Positions 18,285 to 29,246 of a stretch of DNA of 64,000 nt are shown here, one piece after another. The notes under the pieces are model-generated. The model had not been told where the DNA came from, did not search any database, and was given only the letters and a program-made list of their open reading frames with translations. Made by a program: the position numbers and the translations under genes. The stretch comes from Rhodospirillaceae bacterium (GTDB lineage: Bacteria; Pseudomonadota; Alphaproteobacteria; UBA828). The stretch is taken from assembly GCA_002728135.1 (NCBI GenBank), contig PBVE01000002.1:308755-372754 (forward strand), given 5' to 3'. Within the stretch, counting starts at the first letter, position 1, and every line of letters starts with the position of its first letter.

Positions 18285-19677
18285 AGAAAAATTTTCAAAC
18301 AACAAACAGCTTCTTGATTCTGAGGACGAAAATTATGTCCATAATCTTTACAAGAGGGCTATAAAGCTACACAAAAAAGGTGATCTAGATCAGGCAATTC
18401 TAAGCTATAAAAAAATTATATTGTCTGCACCAAAATTTGCAAAAGTATATAATAATTTAGGTGTTGCACTTAGAGCTAAGAATCTATTCCCAGCTGCTAT
18501 TTCTGCATATGAAAAATCATTATCTCTTGCCCCTAATGACGCAGGTACTCTTTCAAATATGGGTAATGCTTTAAGAGCAATAGGAAAATTTAAAGATGCT
18601 GAAAAAGCTCATAGAAAAGCCATTAAAGTCAATCCTCTATATACTGAAGCTACTTATAACCTTGGTTTAGTTTTAAAAGATATGGGTCATTTTGAAAAAG
18701 CAATTGAATGTTTTAATTTAGTACTTTCTCAAAAACCTGATCACATTGAGGCACATTGGGATAGATCACTAACCTATTTACAATCAGGAGATTTATTAAG
18801 AGGCTTTGAAGAATATGAGTGGCGTTGGAAACTAAAAAGAAACCCTCCACGCGATTTTATTTCACCATTGTGGAGAGGTGAAAACTTAAATAACAAAACA
18901 CTTCTGATTCACTGCGAACAGGGCATAGGAGATAGTATACAATTTGCACGATATATTGTCATACTTAAACAATTTGGTGGAAAATTGATATTAGAATGTC
19001 AATCACCTCTTAAGCGGCTACTCAACAATTTGAATGAATGCGAAGTTTATTCAAGAGGTGAAGAATTACCTGATTTTGATTATCATATCCCTCTTTTAAG
19101 TATTCCAAAGATTCTAGCCACAACAATTGGTAAAATACCAAATAAAGTTCCCTATATTTTTCCATACATTGAAGATGTAATGTTATATAAAAAACTAATT
19201 CAAGGCCCAGATAATTGGCTTAAAGTAGGGATATGCTGGGCTGGAAAACCTAGCCAAGGAAATGATCGAAATCGTAGCAGCGGATTAGAGCCTTTTTTAT
19301 CTATACTTGGTATTAAAAATACAATTTTTTATAGTTTACAGGTTGGTCCTCGAGCTAATGAAATTAAGGAATATGGAGCGACTGGACTAATTTATGACCT
19401 GTCGGCAGATTTACATGACTTCGCACACACAGCAGCCGTAATTGATAATTTAGACCTAGTAATTTCTGTTGACACATCTGTTGCTCATCTAGCAGGTGCA
19501 ATGAATAAAAAATTATGGATAACACTGTGTTATACTGGAGATTGGCGTTACCTCCATAAAAAAACTACTACAGATTGGTATCCTAGTGCCGAATTAATAC
19601 AACAAGAAAAATTTGGTGATTGGGAGTCAGTATTCAAAAGAATAAAAAATAAGTTAGAAAATTATAAAAAAGACTAA
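18265..19677 (+). CDS. TPR protein with glycosyltransferase-like C-terminal domain
   Basis: The 470-residue protein has about four tetratricopeptide repeats between residues 25 and 165, clear in units such as AKVYNNLGVALRAKN, AGTLSNMGNALRAIGK and TEATYNLGLVLKDMG. From about 185 to the end lies a Rossmann-like domain with LWRGENLNNKTLLIHCEQGIGDSIQFARY and VISVDTSVAHLAGAMNKKLW. These are the hallmarks of TPR proteins whose C-terminus resembles GT9/GT41-type glycosyltransferases. No signal peptide is seen. The acceptor is unknown. Its start overlaps asd by 20 bases, so it may be cotranscribed with amino-acid genes without a functional link. It is lower in GC than its neighbours. Confidence 0.75.
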   Translation: MGKEFIREKFSNNKQLLDSEDENYVHNLYKRAIKLHKKGDLDQAILSYKKIILSAPKFAKVYNNLGVALRAKNLFPAAISAYEKSLSLAPNDAGTLSNMGNALRAIGKFKDAEKAHRKAIKVNPLYTEATYNLGLVLKDMGHFEKAIECFNLVLSQKPDHIEAHWDRSLTYLQSGDLLRGFEEYEWRWKLKRNPPRDFISPLWRGENLNNKTLLIHCEQGIGDSIQFARYIVILKQFGGKLILECQSPLKRLLNNLNECEVYSRGEELPDFDYHIPLLSIPKILATTIGKIPNKVPYIFPYIEDVMLYKKLIQGPDNWLKVGICWAGKPSQGNDRNRSSGLEPFLSILGIKNTIFYSLQVGPRANEIKEYGATGLIYDLSADLHDFAHTAAVIDNLDLVISVDTSVAHLAGAMNKKLWITLCYTGDWRYLHKKTTTDWYPSAELIQQEKFGDWESVFKRIKNKLENYKKD

Positions 19678-19737
19678 AACTAAACTTTGGGCTCTGATTT
19701 ATTTTTTTTGATAAAAAATAATGTATTGAAGGAAACG

Positions 19738-19766
19738 TTGACGCTAACCTATTAGCACCTTATATC
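19738..19766 (+). promoter_or_regulatory. Likely sigma-70 promoter of sdhCDAB
   Basis: TTGACG (19738-19743) and TATATC (19761-19766) are separated by exactly 17 bases. The start of transcription would be near 19773, about 45 bases before the sdhC ATG. An imperfect inverted repeat (CCTTATATCAT at 19758-19768 and ATGATAAGG at 19773-19781) overlaps the -10 box and could be an operator, or a hairpin at the 5' end of the message. Confidence 0.5.
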
Positions 19767-19818
19767 ATGCTTATGATAAGGGGTATCAAGAAGCTGCTTA
19801 CAAGGGGGCATTTTATAT

Positions 19819-20214
19819 ATGTCAGATAACAACAGGCCTCTGTCGCCTCACCTTCAGGTGTATAGGCCACAGTTAACATCTGTATTATCAATTTTTCACC
19901 GGCTTTCTGGAATTACATTAGCAACTGGTGCTGCAATGCTAGCCTGCTGGCTTCTAACAGCTGCTGCAGGACCAGAATATTATGAGTGGTCTAGATGGTT
20001 TTTATCATCTTGGTTAGGAATTGGCCTTTTAGCACTTTGGTCTTGGTGCCTCTTTTACCATTTATGCAATGGTATAAGACACCTTTTTTGGGATGTAGGA
20101 CTAGGTTTTTCACTTAAAGCTACTTATTTCTCAGGTATAACAATGTTAATATCCTCTGCCTTACTCACTGGGCTTTCATGGGGTATAGGCTTATCGATGT
20201 ATTGTTTGAGGTAA
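19819..20214 (+). CDS. sdhC: Succinate dehydrogenase cytochrome b556 subunit
   Basis: SdhC is one of the two membrane anchors of complex II and helps bind haem b and ubiquinone. The 131-residue protein begins with RPLSPHLQVYRPQLTSVLSIFHRLSG, the family signature, with His27 in HRLSG. Three hydrophobic segments follow at about 33-50, 65-82 and 105-128. His81 and His88 (HLCNGIRHLFWD) include the expected haem ligand. It is the first gene of sdhCDAB, with a promoter candidate directly upstream. Confidence 0.94.
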   Translation: MSDNNRPLSPHLQVYRPQLTSVLSIFHRLSGITLATGAAMLACWLLTAAAGPEYYEWSRWFLSSWLGIGLLALWSWCLFYHLCNGIRHLFWDVGLGFSLKATYFSGITMLISSALLTGLSWGIGLSMYCLR

Positions 20215-20220
20215 AGTAAA

Positions 20221-20613
20221 ATGGGAACTAAAATGCAAAGCCCCCTAGCCCGTGTTCGCCATATGGGATCCGCTAAAGAAGGAGTAAATCATTGGTGGTG
20301 GCAACGCATCACTGCCCTAATGTTAATTCCCTTATCACTTTGGTTCGTAGCTTCAGTATGGATGATTGTAATCTCAGGGGCTACTTACACAGAACTTGTT
20401 TCATGGCTAAATGGCCCAATTTCTGCATCATTAATGCTAATTTTTCTAGGTTCTATTTTTTTACACCTAAAACTCGGATTACAAGTTGTTATTGAAGATT
20501 ATGTCCACACTAAGTGGCTAAAGTGGAGCCTGATAGTTTTACTTTTAGTTTTGACAATACTGCTCTTTAGTATTTCCATTTACTCAGTTATTGCGATCTC
20601 TTTGAGAGGATAA
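20221..20613 (+). CDS. sdhD: Succinate dehydrogenase membrane anchor subunit SdhD
   Basis: SdhD is the second membrane anchor of complex II. The 130-residue protein starts with [26 protein letters not shown], typical of alphaproteobacterial SdhD, followed by three membrane segments at about 31-50, 62-82 and 100-126. A second ATG four codons in (20233) is an equally plausible start. It lies 6 bases after sdhC and 2 bases before sdhA, so all four subunits are translated from one message. Confidence 0.92.
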   Translation: MGTKMQSPLARVRHMGSAKEGVNHWWWQRITALMLIPLSLWFVASVWMIVISGATYTELVSWLNGPISASLMLIFLGSIFLHLKLGLQVVIEDYVHTKWLKWSLIVLLLVLTILLFSISIYSVIAISLRG

Positions 20614-20615
20614 TT

Positions 20616-22409
20616 ATGTCTGCGTATCCAATTATAGAACACAATTATGATGCCCTAGTAGTTGGTGCAGGTGGTGCAGGTTTACGTGCTGCCCTTGGTC
20701 TAGTTGAAGCTGGTCTAAAAACTGCATGCATTTCAAAGTTGTTTCCTACTCGAAGTCATACTGTTGCTGCGCAGGGCGGGATTTCTGCTGCGTTGGGCAA
20801 TATGGGTCAAGATGACTGGCGATGGCACATGTATGATACTGTCAAAGGTTCAGACTGGCTTGGAGATCAAGACGCAATTGAATTTATGTGTAAAGAAGCT
20901 CCTAAAGCTGTGATTGAGCTTGAACATTACGGTGTTCCATTCTCTAGAACGGAGGAGGGTAAAATTTACCAGCGTGCATTTGGGGGTATGACAACACATT
21001 TTGGAGAAGGTCAGGCGGTTAGGACATGTGCTGCTGCGGACAGAACTGGGCATGCTATTTTACATACACTTTATCAGCAAGCTCTAAAACATGAAACAGC
21101 CTTCTTTATTGAATATTTTGCACTTGACCTCATCATGGACGATGAAGGTGTTTGTAGAGGAGTAATAGCTTGGAATTTAGAAGATGGAACATTTCATATA
21201 TTTAGAGCACATATGGTTATTTTAGCCACTGGTGGATATGGCAGAGCATATTTTTCAGCAACATCTGCTCATACCTGTACAGGTGATGGAAATGCTATGG
21301 TACTCAGAGCAGGATTACCTCTGCAGGATATGGAGTTTATCCAATTTCATCCAACAGGAATTTATGGGGCTGGATGCCTAATTACAGAAGGTGTAAGGGG
21401 TGAAGGAGGTTACCTACTTAACTCTGAGGGCGAACGTTTCATGGAGAGATATGCTCCCTCCGCAAAAGACCTCGCTTCTAGAGATGTAGTATCACGATCA
21501 ATGACTTTAGAAATAAGAGAAGGTAGAGGAGTAGGGTCAGATAAAGATCATATTTTTCTGAAGCTAGATCATTTAGGAGCAGAAGTGTTACACCAACGCC
21601 TACCGGGAATTACCGAAACTGCAAAAATCTTTGCTGGTGTTGACGCTACAAAAGAGCCCATACCTGTAATCCCAACTGTTCATTACAATATGGGTGGTAT
21701 ACCAGGAAACTACCATGGAGAAATGGTAACTGTAAAAGGCGGAGATCCAAATGTTTTAGTACCAGGATTAATGGCAGCAGGAGAAGCAGCTTGCGTATCA
21801 GTTCATGGAGCCAACAGGCTGGGCTCCAACTCGCTTCTTGATTTAGTTGTTTTTGGGAGATCTGCAGCAGATAAAGCTGCTGCTAATGTAAATGCCGGAA
21901 GCACTCACGCCCCTCTATCAAAAAATATTTTAGATAAGACATTTAATTGGTTTGACAGGTTACGTAATGCAAATGGTTCAGACTCTGCTGCATCTATTCG
22001 TCTTGATTTACAAAGAACAATGCAAACTCATGCAGGTGTTTTTAGAACTGGAAATATAATGCAGGATGGTGTCAAGAAATTAGACAACATTTGGGAACGG
22101 TATAGAGAGAATTTAGCAGTTTCTGATAGATCACTAATTTGGAATTCTGATCTGGTTGAAACCATAGAACTAGACAATCTACTGAGACAATCATCAGTTA
22201 CATTGCATGGAGCCCTAGTTCGTGAAGAAAGTAGAGGAGCCCACGCTCGTGAGGATTATCCAGATCGAGATGATGAAAAATGGATGAAACATACTGTCGC
22301 ATGGATTGATGATGAAGGAAAATCTGTAACAATAGATTACAGACCAGTACACATGAATACACTTTCAAACGATGTAAAGACTATCCCTCCAAAAGCTCGC
22401 GTATACTAA
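20616..22409 (+). CDS. sdhA: Succinate dehydrogenase flavoprotein subunit
   Basis: SdhA oxidises succinate to fumarate with covalently bound FAD on the cytoplasmic face of the inner membrane. The 597-residue protein has the FAD-binding [10 protein letters not shown] near 18-27. His48 in [10 protein letters not shown] is the residue that carries FAD. Active-site segments [15 protein letters not shown] and [15 protein letters not shown] are present, as is the C-terminal [16 protein letters not shown]. Length and motifs are those of a normal SdhA. L-aspartate oxidase is the related alternative, but the sdhB neighbour settles it. Confidence 0.96.
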   Translation: MSAYPIIEHNYDALVVGAGGAGLRAALGLVEAGLKTACISKLFPTRSHTVAAQGGISAALGNMGQDDWRWHMYDTVKGSDWLGDQDAIEFMCKEAPKAVIELEHYGVPFSRTEEGKIYQRAFGGMTTHFGEGQAVRTCAAADRTGHAILHTLYQQALKHETAFFIEYFALDLIMDDEGVCRGVIAWNLEDGTFHIFRAHMVILATGGYGRAYFSATSAHTCTGDGNAMVLRAGLPLQDMEFIQFHPTGIYGAGCLITEGVRGEGGYLLNSEGERFMERYAPSAKDLASRDVVSRSMTLEIREGRGVGSDKDHIFLKLDHLGAEVLHQRLPGITETAKIFAGVDATKEPIPVIPTVHYNMGGIPGNYHGEMVTVKGGDPNVLVPGLMAAGEAACVSVHGANRLGSNSLLDLVVFGRSAADKAAANVNAGSTHAPLSKNILDKTFNWFDRLRNANGSDSAASIRLDLQRTMQTHAGVFRTGNIMQDGVKKLDNIWERYRENLAVSDRSLIWNSDLVETIELDNLLRQSSVTLHGALVREESRGAHAREDYPDRDDEKWMKHTVAWIDDEGKSVTIDYRPVHMNTLSNDVKTIPPKARVY

Positions 22410-22428
22410 GTCGAAGGAATTTGATATA

Positions 22429-23208
22429 ATGGCTCAATTAGCCCTTCCCAAAAACTCAAAAATCACAAAAGGTCCCCATCACAGCTCACCGACGGACTCT
22501 GGTAATACAAAAAAATTTAAAATATATAGATATGATCCAGACAAAAAGGCTAACCCTCGGACTGAGACATATGACGTTGATATGAATACATGTGGACCCA
22601 TGGTACTTGATGCCTTAATTAAAATAAAAAATGAAATGGACTCTACTCTAACCTTTAGGCGCTCATGTAGAGAGGGGATTTGCGGGTCTTGTGCAATGAA
22701 TATTGACGGAACCAATACTCTTGCATGCACAAAACCAATTGAAGAAATGCGTGGAGAAATTAAAGTCTATCCCCTTCCACATATGCCAGTAATTAAAGAC
22801 TTAGTTCCTGATTTGACCACTTTTTACGCTCAATATAAATCCATTAAACCCTGGATGCAGACAGAAACTGCGGCTCCAGCAAATAAAGAGCGCTTACAAA
22901 GCCAAGATGATAGAGCCAAAATCGATGGTTTGTACGAGTGTATTTTGTGTGCATGCTGTTCAACAAGCTGCCCCAGCTATTGGTGGAATGGTGATAGATA
23001 TCTTGGTCCAGCAATTTTACTTCAAGCTTATCGTTGGTTGATAGACAGCCGTGATGAATCAACAGGAGAACGATTAGACAATCTAGAAGATCCATTCAGA
23101 CTTTATCGCTGCCATACAATAATGAACTGTACTCGCACTTGCCCAAAAAACTTAAATCCTGCCAAGGCCATCGGTGAAATAAAAAAAATGATGGTAATGA
23201 GACGTTAG
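22429..23208 (+). CDS. sdhB: Succinate dehydrogenase iron-sulfur subunit
   Basis: SdhB passes electrons from FAD to ubiquinone through three iron-sulfur clusters. The 259-residue protein carries the [2Fe-2S] ligands Cys80, Cys85, Cys88 and Cys100 (CREGICGSC). It also has [11 protein letters not shown] (Cys171, 174, 177, 181) and [11 protein letters not shown] for the [4Fe-4S] and [3Fe-4S] clusters. The first 25 or so residues ([14 protein letters not shown]) are an extension typical of alphaproteobacterial and mitochondrial SdhB. It closes the operon; a terminator candidate follows before mdh. Confidence 0.96.
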   Translation: MAQLALPKNSKITKGPHHSSPTDSGNTKKFKIYRYDPDKKANPRTETYDVDMNTCGPMVLDALIKIKNEMDSTLTFRRSCREGICGSCAMNIDGTNTLACTKPIEEMRGEIKVYPLPHMPVIKDLVPDLTTFYAQYKSIKPWMQTETAAPANKERLQSQDDRAKIDGLYECILCACCSTSCPSYWWNGDRYLGPAILLQAYRWLIDSRDESTGERLDNLEDPFRLYRCHTIMNCTRTCPKNLNPAKAIGEIKKMMVMRR

Positions 23209-23300
23209 GATATTCTAATATTTTTAAAAACCTATTTTTCATTCCATAAGTTTATTGTAATTTTTTATTTCTGCAATTTATCCTTACTTTTTAATCCTAG

Positions 23301-23348
23301 TGACTCGTTTATTATATCTTTTAAAAAAGAGTCAATTGCCCTTTTTTT
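23301..23348 (+). terminator. Possible terminator between sdhB and mdh
   Basis: TGACTC at 23301-23306 pairs with GAGTCA at 23329-23334, with three further A-T pairs after one mismatch. A run of eight T bases starts at 23342. The stem is weak and the loop long, so this is only a candidate. It would separate sdhCDAB from mdh. Confidence 0.35.
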
Positions 23349-23372
23349 TATCGCTGCGTAAAACCTAACTAA

Positions 23373-24341
<969 letters not shown>

Positions 24342-24444
24342 TAGGGCAAATTTATATGTTTTACTATCTGAATATAGTTACACACCAGTAATACAATGTT
24401 ATAAATTTACTATACTAACTCACTAGGTTTATGGTTTTTGCAAA

Positions 24445-25611
24445 ATGAACATTCATGAATATCAAGCAAAACAACTTCTATCTGAATATGGCGTACCTAC
24501 ACCAAAAGGTATAGCCGTCACTTCCCCAGACGAGATTACTCAGGCAATTAAAGATATGGGTGGGCCGATTTGGGTAATTAAAGCCCAGATTCATGCAGGT
24601 GGGCGAGGCAAAGCTGGTGGTGTAAAAGTTTGTAAAAGTTATGAAGAAGCAACTTCAGAAGCAACACAAATGTTTGGTAAAAACTTGATAACTCATCAGA
24701 CTACTTCTGCAGGTAAAGAAGTAAATAGGATTTATGTAGAAGAGGGATGTAATATTGATAATGAGTTCTATCTTGGCTGTTTAGTTAATAGAGCTTCAGG
24801 GCAAGTAACCATAATGGCTTCTCAAGAGGGTGGGGTTGATATTGAGGAAGTCGCCGCAAATAACCCTGAAAAAATAATAAATATAAATGTGGATCCAGTA
24901 ACAGGATATCAGTCTTTTCATGGACGTAGAATTGCATTTGCACTTGGCTTAACAGGACCAATAGTCAAAGACTGTATATCTATTATAGGCAATATCTACA
25001 AAGCCTTCTGTGAAACAGATTCGAGTATATTAGAAATAAATCCGCTTGTTTTAACTAATGAAAAGAAACTAATTGCCCTTGATGCAAAAATGAATTTTGA
25101 CGACAACGCCCTATTTCGTCACAAAAATATAGAAGATATGCGCGATGAAACTGAAGAAGAACCTGCTGAGCTTGAGGCAGCTAAGTTTGATCTTAGTTAT
25201 ATTAAACTAGATGGTAATATTGGTTGTATGGTTAACGGAGCTGGTTTAGCTATGGCAACGATGGACATCATAAAACTTAGCGGAGGTGAACCAGCAAATT
25301 TTCTAGATGTCGGTGGTGGAGCCACAAAAGAAAAAGTTTCAGAGGCTTTTAAAATTATCCTTTCTGACAAGTCTGTAAAAGGGATTCTTGTTAATATATT
25401 TGGTGGAATTATGCGCTGTGATGTAATTGCTGAAGGAATAATTACGGCTGCGCATGAGGTAAAAATTGACGTCCCACTTGTAGTCCGTTTAGAAGGAACT
25501 AATGTTAATGAAGGAAAGAATAAACTGAAAAACTCAGGGATTGCTGTGATTTCAGCAGATGATCTAGAAGATGCTGCAAAAAAGATTGTTAGACTAACTT
25601 TGGGAACTTAA
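24445..25611 (+). CDS. sucC: Succinyl-CoA synthetase (ADP-forming) beta subunit
   Basis: SucC forms, with SucD, the enzyme that converts succinyl-CoA to succinate while making ATP or GTP. The 388-residue protein has an ATP-grasp domain starting [20 protein letters not shown], with [17 protein letters not shown] as the nucleotide-binding loop. The C-terminal ligase domain has [18 protein letters not shown] and [17 protein letters not shown]. Length matches the family (about 388-400). It is followed by sucD after 3 bases. Confidence 0.96.
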   Translation: MNIHEYQAKQLLSEYGVPTPKGIAVTSPDEITQAIKDMGGPIWVIKAQIHAGGRGKAGGVKVCKSYEEATSEATQMFGKNLITHQTTSAGKEVNRIYVEEGCNIDNEFYLGCLVNRASGQVTIMASQEGGVDIEEVAANNPEKIININVDPVTGYQSFHGRRIAFALGLTGPIVKDCISIIGNIYKAFCETDSSILEINPLVLTNEKKLIALDAKMNFDDNALFRHKNIEDMRDETEEEPAELEAAKFDLSYIKLDGNIGCMVNGAGLAMATMDIIKLSGGEPANFLDVGGGATKEKVSEAFKIILSDKSVKGILVNIFGGIMRCDVIAEGIITAAHEVKIDVPLVVRLEGTNVNEGKNKLKNSGIAVISADDLEDAAKKIVRLTLGT

Positions 25612-25614
25612 TCA

Positions 25615-26496
25615 ATGTCAGTACTTGTAGATAAAAACACAAAAGTAATATGTCAGGGCTTCACTGGCTCCCAGGGAACTTTTCATTCAGAACAGGCGAT
25701 AATGTATGGTACACAAATGGTTGGAGGTGTTACTCCCGGTAAAGGGGGGAGTAAACATTTAAATCTGCCAATTTTTAATACGGTCGCAGATGCTAAATCT
25801 GCAACTATGGCAGACGCAAGTGTTATTTTTGTTCCTCCTCAATTTGCTGCTGAAGCAATTTGTGAAGCGATAAATGCTGAGATAACACTAGTGGTGTGTA
25901 TCACAGAAGGCATACCTGTTTTAGATATGGTGAGGGTGAGAAGAGCTCTATCCGGATCAAGGACTCGCTTAATAGGCCCAAACTGCCCTGGTATCATTAC
26001 TCCCGGTGAATGTAAGATTGGGATTATGCCAGGTCATATACATAAACCAGGTAGAATAGGAATAATCTCGCGTTCAGGAACACTAACATATGAAGCAGTG
26101 GGACAAACTACAGCTGCAGGTCTCGGACAATCAACTTGCATTGGTATTGGAGGAGACCCCGTAAATGGTACTAATTTTATAGATTGCCTTGAATTGTTTC
26201 TATCTGACCCACAAACAGATGCTATAATTATGATTGGTGAAATTGGCGGATCTGCTGAAGAAGAGGCAGCAGAATTTATAAAATTACATAGACAAAAGAA
26301 ACCCATTGTAGGATTTATAGCTGGCAAAACTGCTCCTCCTGGAAGACGTATGGGACACGCTGGTGCAATTATAGCTGGAGGCAAAGGTGGGGCAGAAGAT
26401 AAAATTGAAGCTATGAAACAAGCTGGAATAGTAGTAGCAGACTCACCAGCAGCACTCGGAACTACAATGTTAAAGCTTCTTACAAACAAACATTGA
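25615..26496 (+). CDS. sucD: Succinyl-CoA synthetase alpha subunit
   Basis: SucD binds CoA and carries the phosphohistidine intermediate of succinyl-CoA synthetase. The 293-residue protein has the CoA-binding [15 protein letters not shown] near the start, the central [20 protein letters not shown], and the active-site His in [11 protein letters not shown] near 242-252. Everything looks normal. In most alphaproteobacteria sucA and sucB follow directly; here there is a 300-base gap and then lpd. Confidence 0.96.
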   Translation: MSVLVDKNTKVICQGFTGSQGTFHSEQAIMYGTQMVGGVTPGKGGSKHLNLPIFNTVADAKSATMADASVIFVPPQFAAEAICEAINAEITLVVCITEGIPVLDMVRVRRALSGSRTRLIGPNCPGIITPGECKIGIMPGHIHKPGRIGIISRSGTLTYEAVGQTTAAGLGQSTCIGIGGDPVNGTNFIDCLELFLSDPQTDAIIMIGEIGGSAEEEAAEFIKLHRQKKPIVGFIAGKTAPPGRRMGHAGAIIAGGKGGAEDKIEAMKQAGIVVADSPAALGTTMLKLLTNKH

Positions 26497-26624
26497 AACT
26501 TCATAATTTATATTAACCGAGAAGCCAAGTACATTGTTTCATTTATACAGCTGTTTTGATTTCTTGATGTATGGAAGTTTTTCTGAGAGTTTATCTTTAG
26601 GAGTTATATTGCACCCCATTTTTA

Positions 26625-26648
26625 TTGATAAATCAGATAATTTATCAA
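26625..26648. repeat. Perfect inverted repeat in the sucD-lpd gap
   Basis: Nine-base arms TTGATAAAT (26625-26633) and ATTTATCAA (26640-26648) pair perfectly around a six-base loop. No T run follows, so it is not a standard terminator. It lies in the 300-base stretch where sucA and sucB would be expected. Confidence 0.5.
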
Positions 26649-26708
26649 TCAAGCCTTCATTAATAATAAACTAAACCTAGATTAGGGTTATCATTTATTG
26701 AAAAAAAC

Positions 26709-26750
26709 AAATACTTATCATTCTTTATAAACATAAAATGATAAGTATTT
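26709..26750. promoter_or_regulatory. 14-bp perfect inverted repeat upstream of lpd
   Basis: Arms 26709-26722 (AAATACTTATCATT) and 26737-26750 pair without a mismatch around a 14-base loop. The right arm ends 46 bases before the lpd ATG. It could be a binding site for a dimeric regulator, or a hairpin at the 5' end of the lpd message. Together with the repeat at 26625, and with no recognisable gene in 26497-26796, this gap is unusually rich in dyad symmetry for this compact genome. Confidence 0.5.
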
Positions 26751-26796
26751 AAGAACAATTTTGGAATTCACACATTTCATACTCTGGGAAAGTAAA

Positions 26797-28206
26797 ATGG
26801 CTCAAAAAGACTACGACATTATAGTTATAGGAGCTGGACCGGGTGGTTATGTAGCTGCAATACGCGCTGCACAACTTGGTTTTAGAGTGGCTTGTATAGA
26901 ACAAAGGGAAACTTTAGGAGGAACCTGCTTAAATGTCGGGTGTATTCCATCCAAGGCTCTTCTACATGCTTCAGAAGAGTACTCCCAAATCGAGAAAGGG
27001 ATAGAAAAGCATGGAATTAAGGTTGACGGAGTAACACTTGATCTCAAAATTATGATGGAACATAAAAATAATATCATTGAGAAACTTACCAACGGCATTG
27101 ATATGCTATTTGAAAAAAACAATATCACACATATTATAGGTAGGGGAAAAATATTAGACCAAGGTTTAGTTGCAGTAACAAATAATAAAAACGATAAAAA
27201 TACTATATCTTCATCACATATAATTATTGCAACAGGTAGCAAACCAGCTACATTAGATTGTTTACCTATAGATGAATCAAGGATTGTTTCTTCTACAGGT
27301 GCCCTCAATTTTGAAAAGGTTCCAGAACATCTGGCTGTAGTAGGTGCTGGGTATATAGGCCTGGAACTAGGATCTGTATGGAAAAGATTAGGATCTAAAG
27401 TCACTGTTATTGAATTTCTTGATGAGATTACTCCTGATTTAGACAAAGAAATCGCCAATCAATTCCTCCGTATTCTAAAACGACAAAAAATCAAATTTAA
27501 ACTAAACCATAAAGTTGTAGACTCAGAAATTACTTCTACAGGTGTATGTCTAAAACTTGAAAATACTGAGAATGGATCTGCTGGATCTATCGAGGCTGAG
27601 AAAGTACTTGTAGCTGCTGGAAGGAAACCATATACGACTAATTTAGGTCTAGAGACCCTAGACATAAAAATGAACAATGGTGGTTTTATTGTTATTGATA
27701 ATTTTTTTAGAACAAATGTTGAAGGGATTTACGCTATTGGTGATGTTGTTCCTGGCCCTATGCTTGCCCATAAGGCGGAAGAAGAAGGAGTTGCTTTAGC
27801 TGAGATAATTGCCGGTAAAAACCATAATGTGAATTACAACACAATACCAAGTGTAATATATACCAATCCAGAAGTAGCCTCTGTTGGAAAAACTGAAGAA
27901 CAACTTGTGGATAAAAATATCAATTTTAAAGTTGGCACTTTCCCATTTAGTGCAAACGGCCGAGCAAGAGCCATTTCTTCCACTGATGGTTTTGTTAAAA
28001 TATTAGCATGCTCAGAAACAGACACTATTCTGGGTGTGCATATTATCGGAGCCGACGCTGGAACACTCATCGCAGAAGCCGTAATGGCGATGGAATTAGG
28101 AGGGTCTGCAGAAGATATTGCCCGCACATGTCATGCACACCCAGCTCTTAACGAAGCTATAAAGGAAGCTGCGTTGGCTGTAAACAATAGAGCAATTCAC
28201 TACTAA
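26797..28206 (+). CDS. lpdA: Dihydrolipoyl dehydrogenase
   Basis: This is the E3 flavoprotein of 2-oxo-acid dehydrogenase complexes, reoxidising dihydrolipoamide with NAD+. The ATG at 26797 gives 469 residues and the normal start MAQKDYDIIVIGAGPGGYVA; an in-frame TTG at 26761 is less likely. The FAD-binding GAGPGGYVAA (12-21), redox disulfide Cys44-Cys49 (GGTCLNVGCIPSKALL), NAD-binding GAGYIGLELGSVW, and the C-terminal HAHPALNEA with the catalytic His are all there. It normally ends the sucAB cluster. Its E1 and E2 partners are not in the window. Confidence 0.95.
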   Translation: MAQKDYDIIVIGAGPGGYVAAIRAAQLGFRVACIEQRETLGGTCLNVGCIPSKALLHASEEYSQIEKGIEKHGIKVDGVTLDLKIMMEHKNNIIEKLTNGIDMLFEKNNITHIIGRGKILDQGLVAVTNNKNDKNTISSSHIIIATGSKPATLDCLPIDESRIVSSTGALNFEKVPEHLAVVGAGYIGLELGSVWKRLGSKVTVIEFLDEITPDLDKEIANQFLRILKRQKIKFKLNHKVVDSEITSTGVCLKLENTENGSAGSIEAEKVLVAAGRKPYTTNLGLETLDIKMNNGGFIVIDNFFRTNVEGIYAIGDVVPGPMLAHKAEEEGVALAEIIAGKNHNVNYNTIPSVIYTNPEVASVGKTEEQLVDKNINFKVGTFPFSANGRARAISSTDGFVKILACSETDTILGVHIIGADAGTLIAEAVMAMELGGSAEDIARTCHAHPALNEAIKEAALAVNNRAIHY

Positions 28207-28217
28207 TAGATAATATT

Positions 28218-29246
28218 TTACCGGGCACGTGGATGAGAACTGGTGTAAGTCGTTATAAGAGCCGAAGCATCTACATCAGTATATCTCTGAGTTGTTGATA
28301 AGCTGGCATGGCCTAAAAGTTCTTGAATTGAACGCAAATCACCACCATTTTGTAGCAAATGAGTAGCAAAACTATGTCGCAATGAGTGTGGAGTTGCATT
28401 CTCTGGAAGACCCAGTCTTTGCCTCAATGTGACTACACGCTTTTGTATTACCCTTGCATTTAAAACACCACCACGGTGACCTCTAAATAGGAGGTCATCA
28501 GCCATAAGGGTTTTGGGGTAAGAATCTATATATGATCTTATTGCATCTTGTACAATTGGCAGGGAAGGAATAACTCTCTCTTTGCCGCCTTTGCCTTTAA
28601 TGTTTAATTGCGATCTACCTTCAACCTCAGATCTTTTTAAAGATAAAGCTTCGCTAATTCTAAGGCCACAACCATATAATAAAAACAACACAGCAACATC
28701 TCTTTTAAGCTGCCAATCCTCTGAAAGACCTGTACTATCTGATCCAGCAGCTTTAATAAGCTTTGAAACTGCCCCCTCGTCCAGAGGTCTAGGTACTGAT
28801 CGTGGTATGCGTGGACTTTTAACCGCGGCAATTGAAGTCTTTCCATTAAACCCTTCCAGTTCAAGCCTTTCAAAAAAACTTCTTAATGCAGATAATGCTC
28901 GAGCTGTAGAAGCTTTTGCAAAATTTAGGTTTGCACGGTGAACTAGCCAGCCTCTAAAATCTGAGGGGTCTAAACTTGTAAGATCATCAAGACTTGGTTT
29001 ATGGCCAAGATGGGAACCTAAAAAACCCATAAATGCAGCCAAATCCCTTAAATAAGCTGCAACAGAATGTTGTGACATCTGCTTTTCTTTTGCTAACCAT
29101 CGATGCCAAAGTTCTATTAAAGGATAAATATCTGACGAAACTAGAAAACTCACGCCTCCAATAGAATTTTTTGCTATAATTTTTCTTTCTGCCAATGGTG
29201 ATTTTTCTTTCTTATTTAAATTATTTTTTGACCTGTTTTTTCCCAA
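28218..29246 (-). CDS. xerC: Tyrosine recombinase XerC
   Basis: XerC with XerD resolves chromosome dimers at dif. The 342-residue protein has an N-terminal SAM-like core-binding domain ([24 protein letters not shown]) and a C-terminal catalytic domain. The catalytic set is complete: Arg195 (CGLRISEA), His287 and Arg290 ([12 protein letters not shown]), His313 ([12 protein letters not shown]) and Tyr322. The first start is a TTG that overlaps tal by 31 bases; another TTG at 29195 would shorten the poorly conserved N-terminus. The xerC-tal-priA neighbourhood is the standard alphaproteobacterial one, so this is the housekeeping recombinase and not a phage integrase. Confidence 0.88.
   Translation of the reverse strand: MGKNRSKNNLNKKEKSPLAERKIIAKNSIGGVSFLVSSDIYPLIELWHRWLAKEKQMSQHSVAAYLRDLAAFMGFLGSHLGHKPSLDDLTSLDPSDFRGWLVHRANLNFAKASTARALSALRSFFERLELEGFNGKTSIAAVKSPRIPRSVPRPLDEGAVSKLIKAAGSDSTGLSEDWQLKRDVAVLFLLYGCGLRISEALSLKRSEVEGRSQLNIKGKGGKERVIPSLPIVQDAIRSYIDSYPKTLMADDLLFRGHRGGVLNARVIQKRVVTLRQRLGLPENATPHSLRHSFATHLLQNGGDLRSIQELLGHASLSTTQRYTDVDASALITTYTSSHPRAR

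Noticed and set aside
28218-29246. A phage or island integrase (tyrosine recombinase)
   Set aside because: It matches housekeeping XerC in length and motifs, and sits in the standard xerC-tal-priA neighbourhood; no tRNA attachment site or phage genes are nearby.
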